Positions 9,707-23,900 of a stretch of 64,000 nucleotides of DNA are shown piece after piece. The notes under the pieces were generated by a model that was not told where the DNA came from, did no database searches, and was given only the letters and a program-made list of their open reading frames with translations. The stretch is from Naumovozyma dairenensis CBS 421. Its lineage: Eukaryota; Ascomycota; Saccharomycetes; Saccharomycetales; Saccharomycetaceae. The stretch spans positions 1,302,001 through 1,366,000 of the forward strand of contig NC_016480.1 of NCBI RefSeq assembly GCF_000227115.2, given 5' to 3'. The position numbers and the translations under genes were made by a program. Positions within the stretch are counted from its first letter, which is position 1. Each line of letters begins with the position of its first letter.

Positions 9707-10618
9707 CTATACCGAGATTAAGAAGTGTTTGGCACATTCATATGCAGTCCATGAAATAGCAGTAGCAGGCATGTTAGCGATCACTCTTGGTTTCAACCCA
9801 CGCCAAAACCCCTTCCAACCATGCACTTCAAGAATAGCGCTAGCAGCCTTCTTAAAAGTATCAGCTTGTTTCATTACATCCAATGACACGGTTTCAGAAC
9901 CTCGAACTTGTAAGACAGTTTTAACACAGTCTAATGGAGTTGTTATGGCGGCACACGTGGCACCACTTAATCCACCACATAGACAATGAATTAACGGATT
10001 GTATGTATTTACAGGATTGAAAAACTTACTTGCTGATTCATATATCATGAAATTGAATGCTGCAAATGGGATGTTCATTGCTAAAGTGGTTGGATATGAA
10101 TAATAGAATGCAGAAAACCCTTCATTCTTATATATTTGTTTACTAACGTTCCAAACTGTGGAATTTGTATTCAATTGCATTCTTTGTTTAATTGTATCAA
10201 ATGGATTCATTAATGCATCTGCTGCTATTGTAGCACATGTACCACTCAATGCAGTTTTCAAAGGTTGATGTGTTTGGATATCTTTCTCGTCAATTAGATG
10301 CGATTTAGCATATTCGTAAGTAGCGAAATATACAGCATGTGCAGGTCCTGCACCCAGTATGACAGATTGGACACCCTTCCATAATGCAAGGGAACCTTCA
10401 GCGGAAGATATTTTGGATAATTGGGAGAGAATATTAGATGATGTTGGCTTTAATGAGGTTGATTGTATTCGTGTCTTTAAAGCATCTATTGGAAACATGA
10501 CTGAGTGTTCCATTATTCCAGCAAAAGCACCAGCTAACAGTTGGTGCGTTAAAGGAGCATTGGATGGTAATGCTTCATAGTCGATTTCTTCTGCTATTTG
10601 GATTTCTGAGGTATTCAT
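9707..10618 (-). CDS. MRS4: Mitochondrial iron carrier, MRS3/MRS4 type
   Basis: The 303-aa protein is a solute carrier of the mitochondrial inner membrane that moves Fe2+ for heme and Fe-S synthesis. S. cerevisiae Mrs4 is 304 aa. Three carrier repeats are visible, each with the PX[DE]XX[KR] signature: PIDALKTR, PFDTIKQR and PLDCVKTV. Six membrane helices are expected. I start at the ATG at 10618 (NTSEIQIAEEIDYE), which gives the family length; the frame stays open only ten codons further, to a TTG at 10648. In S. cerevisiae YSR3 lies between MRS4 and DYN1; here that place is empty. I cannot separate MRS3 from MRS4 orthology by sequence alone, but the neighbours favour the YKR (MRS4) side. Confidence 0.9.
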   Translation of the reverse strand: MNTSEIQIAEEIDYEALPSNAPLTHQLLAGAFAGIMEHSVMFPIDALKTRIQSTSLKPTSSNILSQLSKISSAEGSLALWKGVQSVILGAGPAHAVYFATYEYAKSHLIDEKDIQTHQPLKTALSGTCATIAADALMNPFDTIKQRMQLNTNSTVWNVSKQIYKNEGFSAFYYSYPTTLAMNIPFAAFNFMIYESASKFFNPVNTYNPLIHCLCGGLSGATCAAITTPLDCVKTVLQVRGSETVSLDVMKQADTFKKAASAILEVHGWKGFWRGLKPRVIANMPATAISWTAYECAKHFLISV

Positions 10619-11929
10619 ATTGCTGTCTAAATAAATGATATCTTCCAATAGTAGATGTATTTATTCAGCGTGGAGAAAAATAATAGAGAGAAAAAGATAT
10701 TATTTTCAGGACAGATTGAATAACAGAAAAACTGATGATTAGTACTTTTATATTATTTGAGCAGAGATGAGCAAAGAAAATCTGTAAACAATTTTTTTTA
10801 AAAATTTGATGATTTTATTATCTTGATTATTAATACAGTTTCTTCTGTCTTTTTAACGTAAACGCAGTGCAAATATATGGTTATTTTCCGCCGATAACTC
10901 TTCTTAGAAAAAGGTCTGTGAAATTTGTATGAGAAGCGTCTTTAAATGTTAGTTTTGAAGAGAGAAAACTTGGACAGAAATAATGATTCATCCTTACTTC
11001 TTCGAAAGCTTTAAATTAAAAAAAAATGATATATGAAATTTACATATTTTGTTTACCTATTGCATTCTACCTGTCACCTCTGCATTAACCTATAATGGTG
11101 CTCCAATTGAAGTTTATTTGAAATTCACTATGATCAAAAATGGGTGTGAACCAAAGACCGGCGCAATTTCCGGCGCTTTTCAGGACAAAATGGTGACAGA
11201 AGACCAAAAGACTCGAGCGACGATAAAGATGAGTATTACAGGGCCTGCACTACGTACAGACCTAACAGGTACGATTTGGCCTAATTATCTTTGGAGTATG
11301 CTGCAATCCTCCTAGTGCAAAGAGCTAATGGAGTTGAACAATTTGCAGGAATTGAGCTTAAGACAATTAGTACCATTCTATTTAATACCCGCGGCTGGAA
11401 TAAGTTTTAAGCGGTATCTTTTGGTTCCCCAACGTAAAACTAGTACCAAAATGTACTATTGATAAAGGTCAGTCGTATGATACAGTCCATATCTCGGCTC
11501 ATAAATAGTAAATATTCTGTGAAAATTATAGACTGGTTCACCTAACAACCTATTCTTCTGTAGTATGTAGCTTCTCTCTACCTTTTTGACTTCTACATTC
11601 CTGAATCCATATTGACATTTTTGTGCGGCCAATGTTCTCAGATAGATATGATCCAGGCTAGATTAGCGTGTTGGATGGACTACGCGAATCATCGATATGT
11701 ACGTTGTTGGGAGATATTTATAGAGTTATATCGATATCACTGGCAGAGTATACTACTCCATAGATATCTCTATGATGTAGCCCCAGACTCGAGGGTGTTC
11801 TAGTGTTTTTTATATATTAATAAAGTTACACTTGACATGTACTCTTACGTTTTCAAGATATTTAGAGATGTTACATGAGAAATTCTAAAAGTTTTGATGC
11901 TTTGAGTCAAGTTCATCTAGGGTGGGATA
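10619..11929. other. 1.3-kb spacer between MRS4 and DYN1
   Basis: This is one of the largest gaps in the window. In S. cerevisiae the corresponding place holds YSR3, and no recognisable remnant is visible here. The only frames are short and mostly lack an ATG start. A TGGGTGTG at 11141-11148 is the reverse complement of the Aft-type site CACACCCA, about 520 bases upstream of MRS4. The heptamer CCGGCGC occurs twice, at 11158-11164 and 11170-11176. No RNA gene was identified. Confidence 0.5.
11141..11148 (-). promoter_or_regulatory. Possible Aft1/Aft2 iron-response site for MRS4
   Basis: On the minus strand the sequence reads CACACCCA, which fits the Aft consensus YRCACCCR. S. cerevisiae MRS4 belongs to the iron regulon. 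The 520-base distance to the start codon is long for yeast, so this assignment is weak. Confidence 0.25.
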
Positions 11930-14900
11930 TTAAGCTGCCAATTTTTGAAAAATCCCTGCGACTTCTGTAAAGATTTGTTGCGCTCTTAAGTCTGTATATT
12001 TTTGGACATATTTTTCTCCAATGCCAAGCCAGTCTGATAATGGTGAACTTGGTTCTTCAATGGAATTTAAGAAATCAGATACCGCTTCTGGAGATTCGAA
12101 TAATAATGATTTTTTCAAATCTATTCCTGGTATCTGCACCTTCACATTTTCACCACAATCATTTGGACTAGAACTTCCTGCAACATAAAAGATTTCGTTA
12201 CAAATAGTTTGCAATATTTGCAAGTCTGTAAATTGATCTACCTTTCCACCATAGATAACCGTCCCTATATGGTACTGTAAAAGATACCTACAAGTATTTT
12301 CAGAAACATCGAGCGTTACCAGATGTTTCAAGTATTTCAGACAAGATTCATAATCTTGATTGTTAAAATCATACGTTTTAGAGAAGCCTACTGGGGCTAA
12401 ATTACTTCGACAGGAAACGAATGCATGGAACAATGTCAGCAAGAATCTGTAATTGATATACCGGGTTCCACATGAATTATCTTGCTTTCTTAATAAAGAA
12501 TCAAACCAATACCCTTTAATACTTTCTAGAAGGCCTTTATTATCATCATAAACGGTTTTGTAACTGTGCTGTAACAAGGATATTGGTAATTCTTGGCCAT
12601 GTAAGTCGGCTGTCATAAATATTTTCACTTCTTTCTTCGAAGGATCATCTTCTAACACTCTATTATCTTCAATTATTGTTGTCAAAACTGACCTGACCCA
12701 ATCTAGAGACATTTGTAAGTTTTGTAAAAGAAGCCATCCACCTTGATTCTGTAACCTTGAAATTTCTTCTTCAGCGTACTTGCTGTTTTCGGAGCTACCA
12801 AGGGGAATAACTGTCAAATTGCGTTCTGACGCGTCTGCCATATCAGACACCAAGAATGAAGCATCAGAATTCTGTTCGCATCCAATAATCAGGCCATATC
12901 TATTATGCGCTTTTAACCTATCTTCTAAAGAAGACGATCCGTCAAAATAACTACAAATTAACTTCTCAATTTTATTGTAAGATTGATCCCTTAGTAACTC
13001 AAATAGATGCCTTAACTCTTTGGTTGCCGATTCTGGAGCTAACCTGAGAGTTTTATCTTTACGGCAGTCTATGGCTGCTGTAATCTCCTTAGAAATCCGA
13101 GGTAAATCGTCATGTCCTATGGAAATGTAAAGGATATACAAGATGGCTGCTAATACATTTCTGTTCTTACTATTCAAACATGGTGAAAACATACTAAAGG
13201 TCATCTTATATAGTCTTTCAATTAATCCTTGAATCCTGCTAGAACCGCTATTGGCTTCAAAGTTTCCGTTGAAAATTGACCTAACGCATTCAAGGAACTG
13301 TTGAATTGAAAATTGATAAAACCAATGTATAGTTGATAGTTTTTGTAAGACTGAGTAAACTATGAAACAATGTCTACCTAATAACGAATACTGTTCCACA
13401 AATTTGTTTAGTTTCTTCATTGTATGTTCACTTTCTTCAAGCTTTTTACTAATCTCAGTTGATTTAGCTTTCAAGGATTCCAAAGTCGTTACTAATACAT
13501 CGTTTTCTAGGATATTTCCCTCTGAATTATTAAGTTGCACCAGTAATTGATGCTCGTTCTCTTTTAGTAGATTCTTATAATCTCTACCTATTTTCGTTAA
13601 TTCCTCCTTTTGTTGTTTGACGTCCGGTGCTTCATTAGTTAGTGCAATACGTACAGCTTGCAGTTCTATACTTTCTTTTGCAATAGAAAAGTTTATTATT
13701 CTCGTACGAGTTTTTAAAACGGTGGGGATGTTAAGATTGGAGGCATGACTGTATAAAAACAACTTAAAATCAGGTGACACATCAATCTCATTTGTCCCTA
13801 ATTGTACTATTTGGCGTGTCCCAACCTTTTTAAATTGGCCTGTTATTAACTTGCTTATTATAGGATCGTAGAACTCCGCGTTGTGGATGAGAACAACTCC
13901 TCCAAATTTAATAGCGTTTTCTAACCGTTTTACAAACCCATTCTCAAGGAAACTAATTTGGACATATCTTACACCATAGAACTTTCCCAAGATATCCGAA
14001 ATTTGACAACTTGGGTCGATAATATAAAGGACTTTCCCCTCAGAATGTACTGCGAGCTCCATTTTCTCAAGAAGAAACTCTTCGTCAGGTAGTCCGTCTT
14101 CGATGAGTCTCGCTCTTTCTGTAGAGTTTAAATTACAATAGCTGGATTTAACATCTTTATCGTATTTTAAATTACAACAGTTCAAAATGTCCATGAGAAA
14201 TTTTAACTTTGTGTTACGTTGTCCTTCGTTTAAAGGCCCAAAATAGTTGGATGAAATAGCGCACAGAATACTAGTGCCGATTAAATTATCCGTTCGTGAA
14301 TGGTACTCTTTAATGTTCCTATCCCACCGTTCTTTTTCGGAGGTTAAATTATTCACTAGAATCTTTGACCTCTCTAAATTATGATGAACTACTTTTATTT
14401 GTCCTTTAATTGCTTCAACATCACGTATTAAACCGCTGTAATTATTCTTCGACTTCTCGATACTTTCTTTTAGGTCAGCAATCATTTCCTCTGCAGCCAG
14501 TAAACGTGCTCTGGCTTTTAAAGTTTCTTCTTCAACAATAGCTACTTCTTGTTGTAACGGTTCGATTCTCTCTAATATTTCTCCATAATTAACTTGGGCA
14601 AATACCCATTGATATAATGGACCACATGCCTTACTTGCTCTGTTAATAGCCTCAAAAGTAAAATCTGATCTTTCCAAAAAATTCGCTTTAACAAACACTC
14701 TCATCTCTGGAGTCATCATAGAAATAGTATCATACTGAATAATATCTCGAATAAAATCATCTTTTGAAATGTACTGTTGAATATTTCTCCATGTAGAGTA
14801 TGTACGTCCTAATATAACACATACTGCTTCCAAGACTAACTTCACCCCGACAGGCGGATGCATCATAGATCGTATTTCAGTTAGTTGCTGTTTTTTAATG

Positions 14901-17900
14901 TTCTGAACACCTCTTCGAGCTTCTAATACTGCTGGTTCGACAAGTCGCAGCTCTTTGATAACTAAATCTCGATGGTTTATAATTTCCACCTCGCGCTCTT
15001 CCAATATTATTTTGATTTCCTCAGTAGCTTCTTGTTTCCTTTCTGATTCATTTTGTTCAAAAAGTAAATTATCCAACGTTTTTCTAGCTTCTTGTTCTTT
15101 AACTTCTAGTTCACTTTTTTTAACTGAAAGCTCTTTCTCTAGATTTTGGACTTTAACGACAGACTCGGTAAGCTTTTCAAGCCCATTTATTGTGAATTGC
15201 CGTTCGATTTCTAGCTGCTCATGCATATTCCTAAAGGTATGACTCAAAGATCTTATAGCCGAGACGAAATGTGCAGGTGATTTAGGGCCAATATCAAAGT
15301 CCTCGAAATAACTGCTATCAAATAATACGACTATCCCTATAAGCATGTCGATAAATGTATTAAATTCGAAAGGAATAATACGTATGGCATCAATGGGTAT
15401 GGTTTGATCCATATAATCGCGTGGGATATCTGTGACCAAACTATTTGCTACTTGCAACATCGTTTTCGTAGACCAAGTACCCATCCAATTTACAACACAT
15501 CTATTGAATAATGCTGGAGAACTGACCATCTTGAATGGATTCGTACCAGTCGGTTCTGAGATGGTGAACACGACATGTAGATTTCGGGCAATTTCATGTG
15601 TAAACCAATTATAAAGTTCTTGTTCGGTATCTAACAGCAATCCCATACTCTTAATCTTACTCTGAAGTTTTGATATCAAGTTTTCATAATCTTGACCTTG
15701 GAATAAATCAGGGATATCCGCGTTAGCGAGTAACGTATTCATTCTTTCCAAAAATGCCGTTTCGAGAATATTAGATTCGTCGATAATGAGGCAAACTCTA
15801 CGTTCTTCTAATGTACATTTTGTTAAAACCATTCTCAAAAAGTCATCGAAATCAGATAGTGTATATCTTCTATGTATGTTGGGTTCTAGAACTATGATTC
15901 CATTTAACCATGCAACAAAGTTGGTCATTATTTTCTTTCCAATACATTCTGCCCCGATGAGCATTGTATGCCCTTGTACTTGCTTAAAGACACGGTCGAT
16001 TCTTAGTAGATGATCCAACATTTCATCATATATGACAATAGGCATATCATATTCTTCTTCTGAAAAAATTTGAAACCGTTGCTGTACAAATTCGAAAAGG
16101 GCTTCTTTAGACACCTCTTTATATTCTATGCTTAACCAATCAGAAAATAACAAACAGTTCATATTGATTGTATCAATATCCTGATATGGGAAATTTTCCT
16201 CTAATAATCTAGTGACGTTAGACTGGAATAAGGCAAGATCTTCTTTCGACGTTAGGCGGTCGGCAAAAACTCTCCAAGCTTCGTATATCCATACCTTTAA
16301 CAACGATATTAGGTTTTGTTGAGGGCCCTCAGCCAAGGAATTGAAGAAACCTCTTACCAATCTGGTAAGCTCCCTAGGTGAGAATACATAATGTGGATAG
16401 TTACTTTGCGTAAATGATTTTTTAGTTGCGTTATAAAGAGATACTGAACAGTTTGACAAGTCCTCGGCTATATTCCCGAATGAGGGGCATAATTTTAAGA
16501 TGGCTTTGAAATAACATTTGTATATATGTCTCAACGCATCCGTTCTAGGGTAGTCGACAAAAACTACGCAAGTATGCCTAATGAATGTAGGTGCCAGAGG
16601 AATTCTCCCAACATCACTAGGTGGATTACAGGCGCCAACAAAAATGATTCTCTCTAATGTTACCCATTGGTTCTCAGGAGTTCTCCAGAATCCATTCTTC
16701 TCTATCAATTGTCTGAGGAAAAGGACAACAATCTGGGAATTATAGGCATCTGGTTTTGTTAGATTAATTTCATCACAAAAAAATACTAGAGTTTGTGTCC
16801 CATCCTTTGGAGATAACGTAGAGCCGTTGGCATTCCTTCTATATTCTGTATGTCTTGATAATGTTCTCAGAACGTTCGAAATTTTGGTATCCTTTGAAAA
16901 GTTCATGCCAACAAGCTTGAATTTAGGAGATTTAAGCAGCATATTATTTAAAGTCATTGTTTTACCGGAACCAGGAGGACCACAAAGAATAATTGCTTTG
17001 TTTGCCTCCAATAATTCGGTATATCTGATCTCTTGGCTCAGAATTTCTGCCGTTGGGATGATAACATCAGGCAGCATAACATGAGATACATCTAACTCCA
17101 CCTCAGGAAGGATGCTTGAAACTTGAACGAGGTCAAAATCGGAAGTAAATGTAATTGCCTCGACGTCTTCGGCTGTCTTGATTTTAGTATTGAGTTCATT
17201 AATCATTTCTTCCCTACATTCTGGTTTACAGCCGCATGTGAAGGAAAAAAGCATGATTTGTTTTATCTTGACTATTATTTTTCTTCTAATATTATCATCG
17301 ATCTTTCTCATGACTTTATTATAAAAGCGCTCTAGGAATAAAAAGAAAAGTCGAATAATAGTATCACAAGCCCTAATATCATCAAAAGGCATGATATGAT
17401 CCATCTTTAAAGATTTAGAAATCAACTCTTCAAGCAGTTCAGGAGTCACTATAGAGTCAAATATCTTTGTTACGTCTTGAAATTTATTTGTATCATTTCC
17501 ATGCTTCTGCAGAAACTTTGATGAATGTGAATCAAAAATAGCCTTAAACTTCGGATAAGAGGATAACAATGTGGAATTACACCATATAAGGGAACACCTA
17601 GTTATTGTTGCAGGCGTTGCATAATGTACACCTGTTGTTTCAAAAATCAAATGTAGGTTCGCAGGTATTTTAAACCGTTCCCCATTAGGCAAAGTTAATA
17701 TTTTATTGTCGTCAAGTACACTGTTTAGAGTCTCGACATAAGTGGGATCGATATCGCTATCGAATACAATCCAAATATGTGCATTTCTGAACGTACCAAT
17801 TATGTCATTGTGAATATCCCTTATTAGTGAAGTAAATAGACCATCCGTCCATTCTAAAGTAGCCTTATTCATCCTTCCATACAATTCTTCTTTAGACAAT

Positions 17901-20900
17901 ACTTTGGTATCAATTGTGTATATAATATTTTTTTTACCTGAAAGAGCAGAAATTGAAGAAAGAGTTAACCTCAGAATAGTGGATTTGCCAATTCCAGCAT
18001 CACCTAACAGGATAATTGCATCTTGTGACATTTGAAAATTATATAATTGAAGACATTTTTTAGCCAATTCATCCGTAAAGAACATCCCGTTTTCCGAACA
18101 TACATTTCTCAAATGCTGAAGAAACTGTTCCGAATCATCAAGTGTTGGGAAATCTCCAAAAAATTCATGCAAATGAGTTATAAAAATGCGTTCGTCATCT
18201 TTACTCAATGAAGGAAGTAAAATACGATGAATACTTTCGATAATAAGTTGTTCGTGGCCTATATCTGGCTGCAGGTTGAGCAATTGTGCACACTTTTTCA
18301 GGATTTTTTTGATAGATCTTAATCCAAAATCGTAATGTTTTTGAGGGCTACATTCTTTCTTTAATGTCTCAAATAAAGTGACAAGTTTATCAGCTAATAC
18401 CAAGGAATTTGTAAAGCCAAATATACTAAGGATTGCATCGACAATTATTTTAGTATCTGCCTTTTTAATCGAAAATTCATGGAAGATTTTCCTCAAATTC
18501 TCAGGTAGTTGGGATCTACCTTCATATTCATTATTTAATGTTATCACTATAGCTGTTTGTGGATGTAAAAACTCCACGTTTCCCATTAATACAATATTTT
18601 CATCTTTGTTTAGCAGACCTTTTTGGATCATAGCTATTTGTTGAGAAATTGCACTTAAAACCTTCTCATCAAGTCGATTAAATTCATCAAAGCACCCCCA
18701 GGCACCAATTTGGGAGATACCGGTTAGCAATCTTGACATCGACTGAAAGTCATAGGTATCGTCACAATTGAAAACTATAACTGTTTTCCCTAAGTTTTGC
18801 CCTAGAGCTTTTACACTTTCGGTTTTACCAGTCCCAGCTGGCCCAAAAAAGTGTCCTCCATATCCTTGTTGAAACGAATTGGTTAACGCAGAGAAGGCAT
18901 TCATTAACAATGGCGTATATATCAATCTTTCCGGAACACCGATATATTCAAAGCCGTAGTAATTTGTGTAGGTAAGTTGTGATATAGTTATAGATTTCAA
19001 TGGATCCTTCTCCTCTGGGTGATAGAAAAATCTTTGCATCTTCATCCAAATTGACTGCTTCTCTTCGATTCCGTTTTTCTCTTTCAATGTTGTTAAAATA
19101 GAAGAATAGAGTTTAGCCTCAATCAACAATAATTTGAGTTTTTTCTTTCTTAGAGATTCGCAACTGGACCTTAGTTCAGAACTTAATTGGGCAACTTGCT
19201 CCTTAATTTCTACAATTAAGTCCTCGATTTCGATGGTGGCATGGTCAGCTTCCAGTTTATAGGTCCACGAAACTTGAAAAGCGAGTAACAGCACTTGAAA
19301 GCTGAATTGGTCAATTAAGGTTAAAAACATTTCTCCACTTCGAACTTTCGATAAACATTTTTTAACATCTCCAGCAAGTGTCAGTTTGATTTCTTTATCT
19401 AGATTCTCCAACCATATATTTGTTTGACTGTTAGGTGTAACAGTAACGCATTCATGTAACGTTAGTACTTCCCCTTCTGGTGATTGAACACCACTTATTA
19501 TGTTTCCAGATACAACCACTTGATCAATAGTGGCGTACATTTTAACCATATATTTTGAGATGTCATGCAAATTACCATTACTTCCAATAAGCTTTAATAA
19601 ATCTTCGTTCCCTAAAAAATAAAAACGTGGAAATAACTTTCTTTGCTTTTCTAAAAAGTCGTTTAAAGAAGACTTGATTAAGAATAATGAATCGAGGATA
19701 TTTTGAAGTAATGTAAGTACATTAGGAATATGTAGTGTATCGAGCGCAGCAGTGAAAGAGGCTACTCTTGCTGTGAAAGACTTGAATTCCTGTGTTACGT
19801 TCCTAAATTTTGTCGTTTCCAAAGGTAATAGCTTTTGCATTTCTTCGGTCTTTCCAATAATACCATATAGATCTAACCAATAAAATTGGCACTCGATCCA
19901 CGATGACTGAAGAAGGGAAAATTCTGTAAGTTTTGCCTCCAAATCCAAAGATGTTTGTTCGAATATATTGAAATATCTTGAATTCTTCATGGCAGAAAGT
20001 TCATCCAGATCAGTGATGCAGGCATCTTGTAATCCATCCCATTCTTGAACGATTCTGATACCGACCATGTTAGCGGAAAATGTGTACTGAGCTGTCTCCC
20101 AAAACCTTTTAATACGATCCAACGACTTCTCTACGGTGTACTCTTTCTGAGCTTGTTCAATAATATTATTAACATCTGACTCATACAGGAACAGAGTTCC
20201 TTCTATTAGTTTCCTCAACGAAAATGTACCCTCCTCTAACACACTTCCTTTAATAGAATTACCTCCCAACAACTGGAATATCGACTTCCAATGGCGAGGC
20301 TTCAGTGCTGCATCTTTCAATAGTATCAGTATTTTGTGGGCTTTCAAAAGATTCTTGATATGATCATTGATTTTTTGGTAAGCTAAAAAATGAGTAACAT
20401 TGGGAGATAACTCAGCCGTATGAACTGATATTTTTCTTGCAATGAGGATAGTATGATTTATATCAGTATCTATCCATTTTTGTTCCATTAACGTTTCAAC
20501 TTTCCTCCAAAGATCATCTATTGATAGCCATGCATTTTCGTACCTGGTTAATTCATCTAATATCCCAGCAGTATCAATATGTATGGTTAATGGGAGCGAT
20601 AATAATTTCGAGGCATTATCGATTAACTCGCTTTTAGATTGAATTTCATGAAAAGTAAGTTTAAAAACAGAGGTTATCGCAAGTGCTTCCTGAGGAACTA
20701 TATCGTCTGCTACAGGTTTCTTGTTCTCCCAATCTTCTAACATGGACTGGCAGTACTCTTTTAAACTTTGACTTTCTCTCTGTAGAAGCGAACTTATTTC
20801 TGTCCGACGTTCTTGCAGTAAGCGTTCTTTTCGACTTGCTAATTCATTTAACATTGCGACATCTCCTTCGACTTGTTCTATGTATATATAATCAATTGGT

Positions 20901-23900
20901 CTTCTAATTCGGTACCTAGACAATAGCTGGTTTATTGATTGATATAGTTGGACGGTTTCTTCGATCGATGTCTTGTCCGTTTTCGCTGAATTAATAGTTT
21001 GAACCAGTTCCGTTATATCTGGGAGGGATGAAGAATGACCTGAGATTCGTTCTAGCTTAGTATAATACGTCTTAATACTAGTAAGGAAGGAAGCAACGTT
21101 TCTCATATATAGATCTACCAGGATATCGCGCAGGAACTGTTGCCAATAATTATATTTTGCGGATATATATGCATAAGCTGTTTGGTTCTGAAAAGTTAAA
21201 AGATTTCCTATTTTTGTTTTGAACTGTAATTGTTCAAATTGTTGGTTTGAAAAGAAAAAATCTTTTAATAAAGAGTAGGATTTCTTAATATCTGATCCTA
21301 TAAGAGTCGTCACAGCTAGTTCATTCAGATCCCACATCCTTTCGTTCCTGCGCCATTGTTCTAAATATTCAATGGCCGCAAGATGTATTGATTCTAATTC
21401 ATGTACAGAACAACTGATCTCTCCCTTGAGTTCCTTATAGAGGAGCAAGAACTTTGATGGGTCATTAACCGAAGTGTTTCCTTTCTGTACTTTAGAAATA
21501 TTGACTGCTTGGAAAAGTAGAGTGTCAATTTCTTCCAGCCAGGAGGTTTTAATTTCTTGTAGACCTGGAGAAGTTTCAACGCATCCATTTTTGAAAGTTA
21601 AAGTAACAATTTTTTCCGTAAACTGTAAGTTCTTCAGTTGTTGCTTAAGAAAGTCATAAACCAGTTCTGATATTATACTATCGAGATATATTTCATAATT
21701 CGTCACGTCCTCAGAAGAAATATAAGGGATGGCATCGACCAGTGAACGAACTTGTGGAATGATTTTCTCGATGTCTTTTAGGCTAGTGGAGTTACTAACG
21801 GCAGATTCGAATAACACTTTTAATTTATCCTCTAATTCTTCAAAAAATGGAAATTTATTTAATACATGGGAAATTCTATCTTCCAGCTCTATTATAAAAT
21901 CTGATTGACTAACGTCCCCATCCAGTGATCGATTTATCGTAAACAATGAACTCCATGGTGTCGTGACAGCGACTTCTATAAGGTCCCATATCAGTTGTAT
22001 ATCTTTTTTAAAAATTGGATTAGTATATTTACAAGTTCTTAATTCATTTAAAAGAGAATAAAACGTTTGGATCTGTTCCAATATTTGAATTGCATGAGGG
22101 CAAATGTGTTTATTTGAGTTTGTAACGTTGATGATATGCAATGGGATATCATGATCCATATATTGGAGATATCTAACATCTTTGAGTATGGTTACTATTG
22201 TAAAATCAAAGTTCACTTGCAACTGAAAACTATTTTTGTCTTCTTTTAATATCTTTATGACAGATACATCTTGTATGTCAGATAATTGTTTAGGGAAACC
22301 TTGTATCCAATTTTCTATACGATACTCAGGGCCTAAGCTTTTTTCCATGGTTAAATACTTATTGAAGATAAAGGAACCATCACTAGTATCTCTCCAATCC
22401 TTCCCTAATAAATATTCCATTCTTTTTATTATACGTTCGATACGAACTTTGATTTGATAGTCATTATTAATAGCGACTCCTAAAGGCGATATCTCCCCTA
22501 TACGCGCTACACCCTCGATCCCTTTGCTCAGTAAATGTTTATCTTCCAAAAGAGCGATTTCTTTCTTAATAGAGTTTTGAAGAAACTGTTGATATTTTTT
22601 GATTTGAAATTTTATTCTAGGATTAACATCCATGAGTGGCTTAAACCTCAGTAATTCTTGGATTATTTCCTCAGATGCGGTTTTACCAGCTAAAGTACTT
22701 TTTAATATATTTATAAGTTTTTTTTCCAGTTCAATGAGCCGTCTTTGATAGAATGAATGAGCGGCATTCCAATCAGAAAGGAAAGTTTCTTTTTGTAGGC
22801 CAACCTTTGTCAATGGATAATAGAGTTGTTGTAAGTCAGTATCATAACCTTCATAGTTTATTCGGGTCAACACTTTCTGAAGTTTACTATGCTGTTTTCT
22901 AAGATCCCTCATATCTTTGGTATTTTTTCTGATGTTGGATAATATGTAATTAAATGATTTAGGTAATATAACGGATTCTGACGATTTCCTTTTTGATTCA
23001 CGAAGAAACAAAAGGCAATCTTGTAATACTTCATCCCATTTTTCCAAAATAGTAGAGGTAGAATTCATATATTTTTTAAATGAAGTATATGGCGCATTAA
23101 ACGCACCTGATATCAATTCTAGTAGTTTTATAATTAATTGATTTGATATATCTTGAATTAGCAATAATGATCTTTCTATTGGATACTTTGTATACCTCAG
23201 TTTATGGAATGTCAAATGTATATCTTCAACTACCGTGTCTATTTGCTCGAATGTGTTTGAATTATCAAAAAATTCTTTGGGGAATGACGTTAAGAATTTA
23301 ATGTAGTCCCTCAGCAGCTTCAACTTTTCAGATACAGGGGTAAGCAAAATAGCATCATCGATTAAATGTACTCTTTTTGCATGTAGTAATATCTGTAGAG
23401 TTATCATAATATCGGGGGTGCCTAACTGGGTTAAAAGGTCAGATAAACTAGCTTCCATGTGCGACCAGAGTTGTAATTCACTGTTTAGAGAAATATTTTT
23501 CACATTAGGAGTAATGGATATAAATGCTGATATTTCCTTATGCCATTTATTAACTTTACTTTGTAGTTCATTGAGAAAACTAAAGTCATCTAGGCGAGAT
23601 TGTTCAAGGTATTCTTGCCATGTGTCAATATCGGCTCCTTCAGAAATGATTGCACTTATATAATCATCTACGTCGTCTATGATTTGTGGTGGTTGAGGTA
23701 TAACTTGAGTATTTTCTAACGCAACAGATTTCGTCACATTGAACATTGATCCAATTTTGAAATTGAGCATTGTAATCAAAGATTCATAATTCTCCGATTG
23801 TGGTAGGAAGAGAGCTGATAATTGAGAGGTGAGAGGTTTCTGCACATCTATTGTGTCCCTGTTTTTGATGATCAGGACCAATGAATGTATTCCTTCTTCA

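Noticed and set aside
10619..10648. Ten-codon N-terminal extension of the MRS4 carrier from a TTG
   Set aside because: The ATG at 10618 gives the family length of about 304 aa; near-cognate initiation has no support here.
11049..11315. 88-codon plus-strand frame in the MRS4/DYN1 spacer
   Set aside because: It opens with TTG, has no recognisable similarity, and does not resemble YSR3/LCB3, the gene expected there.
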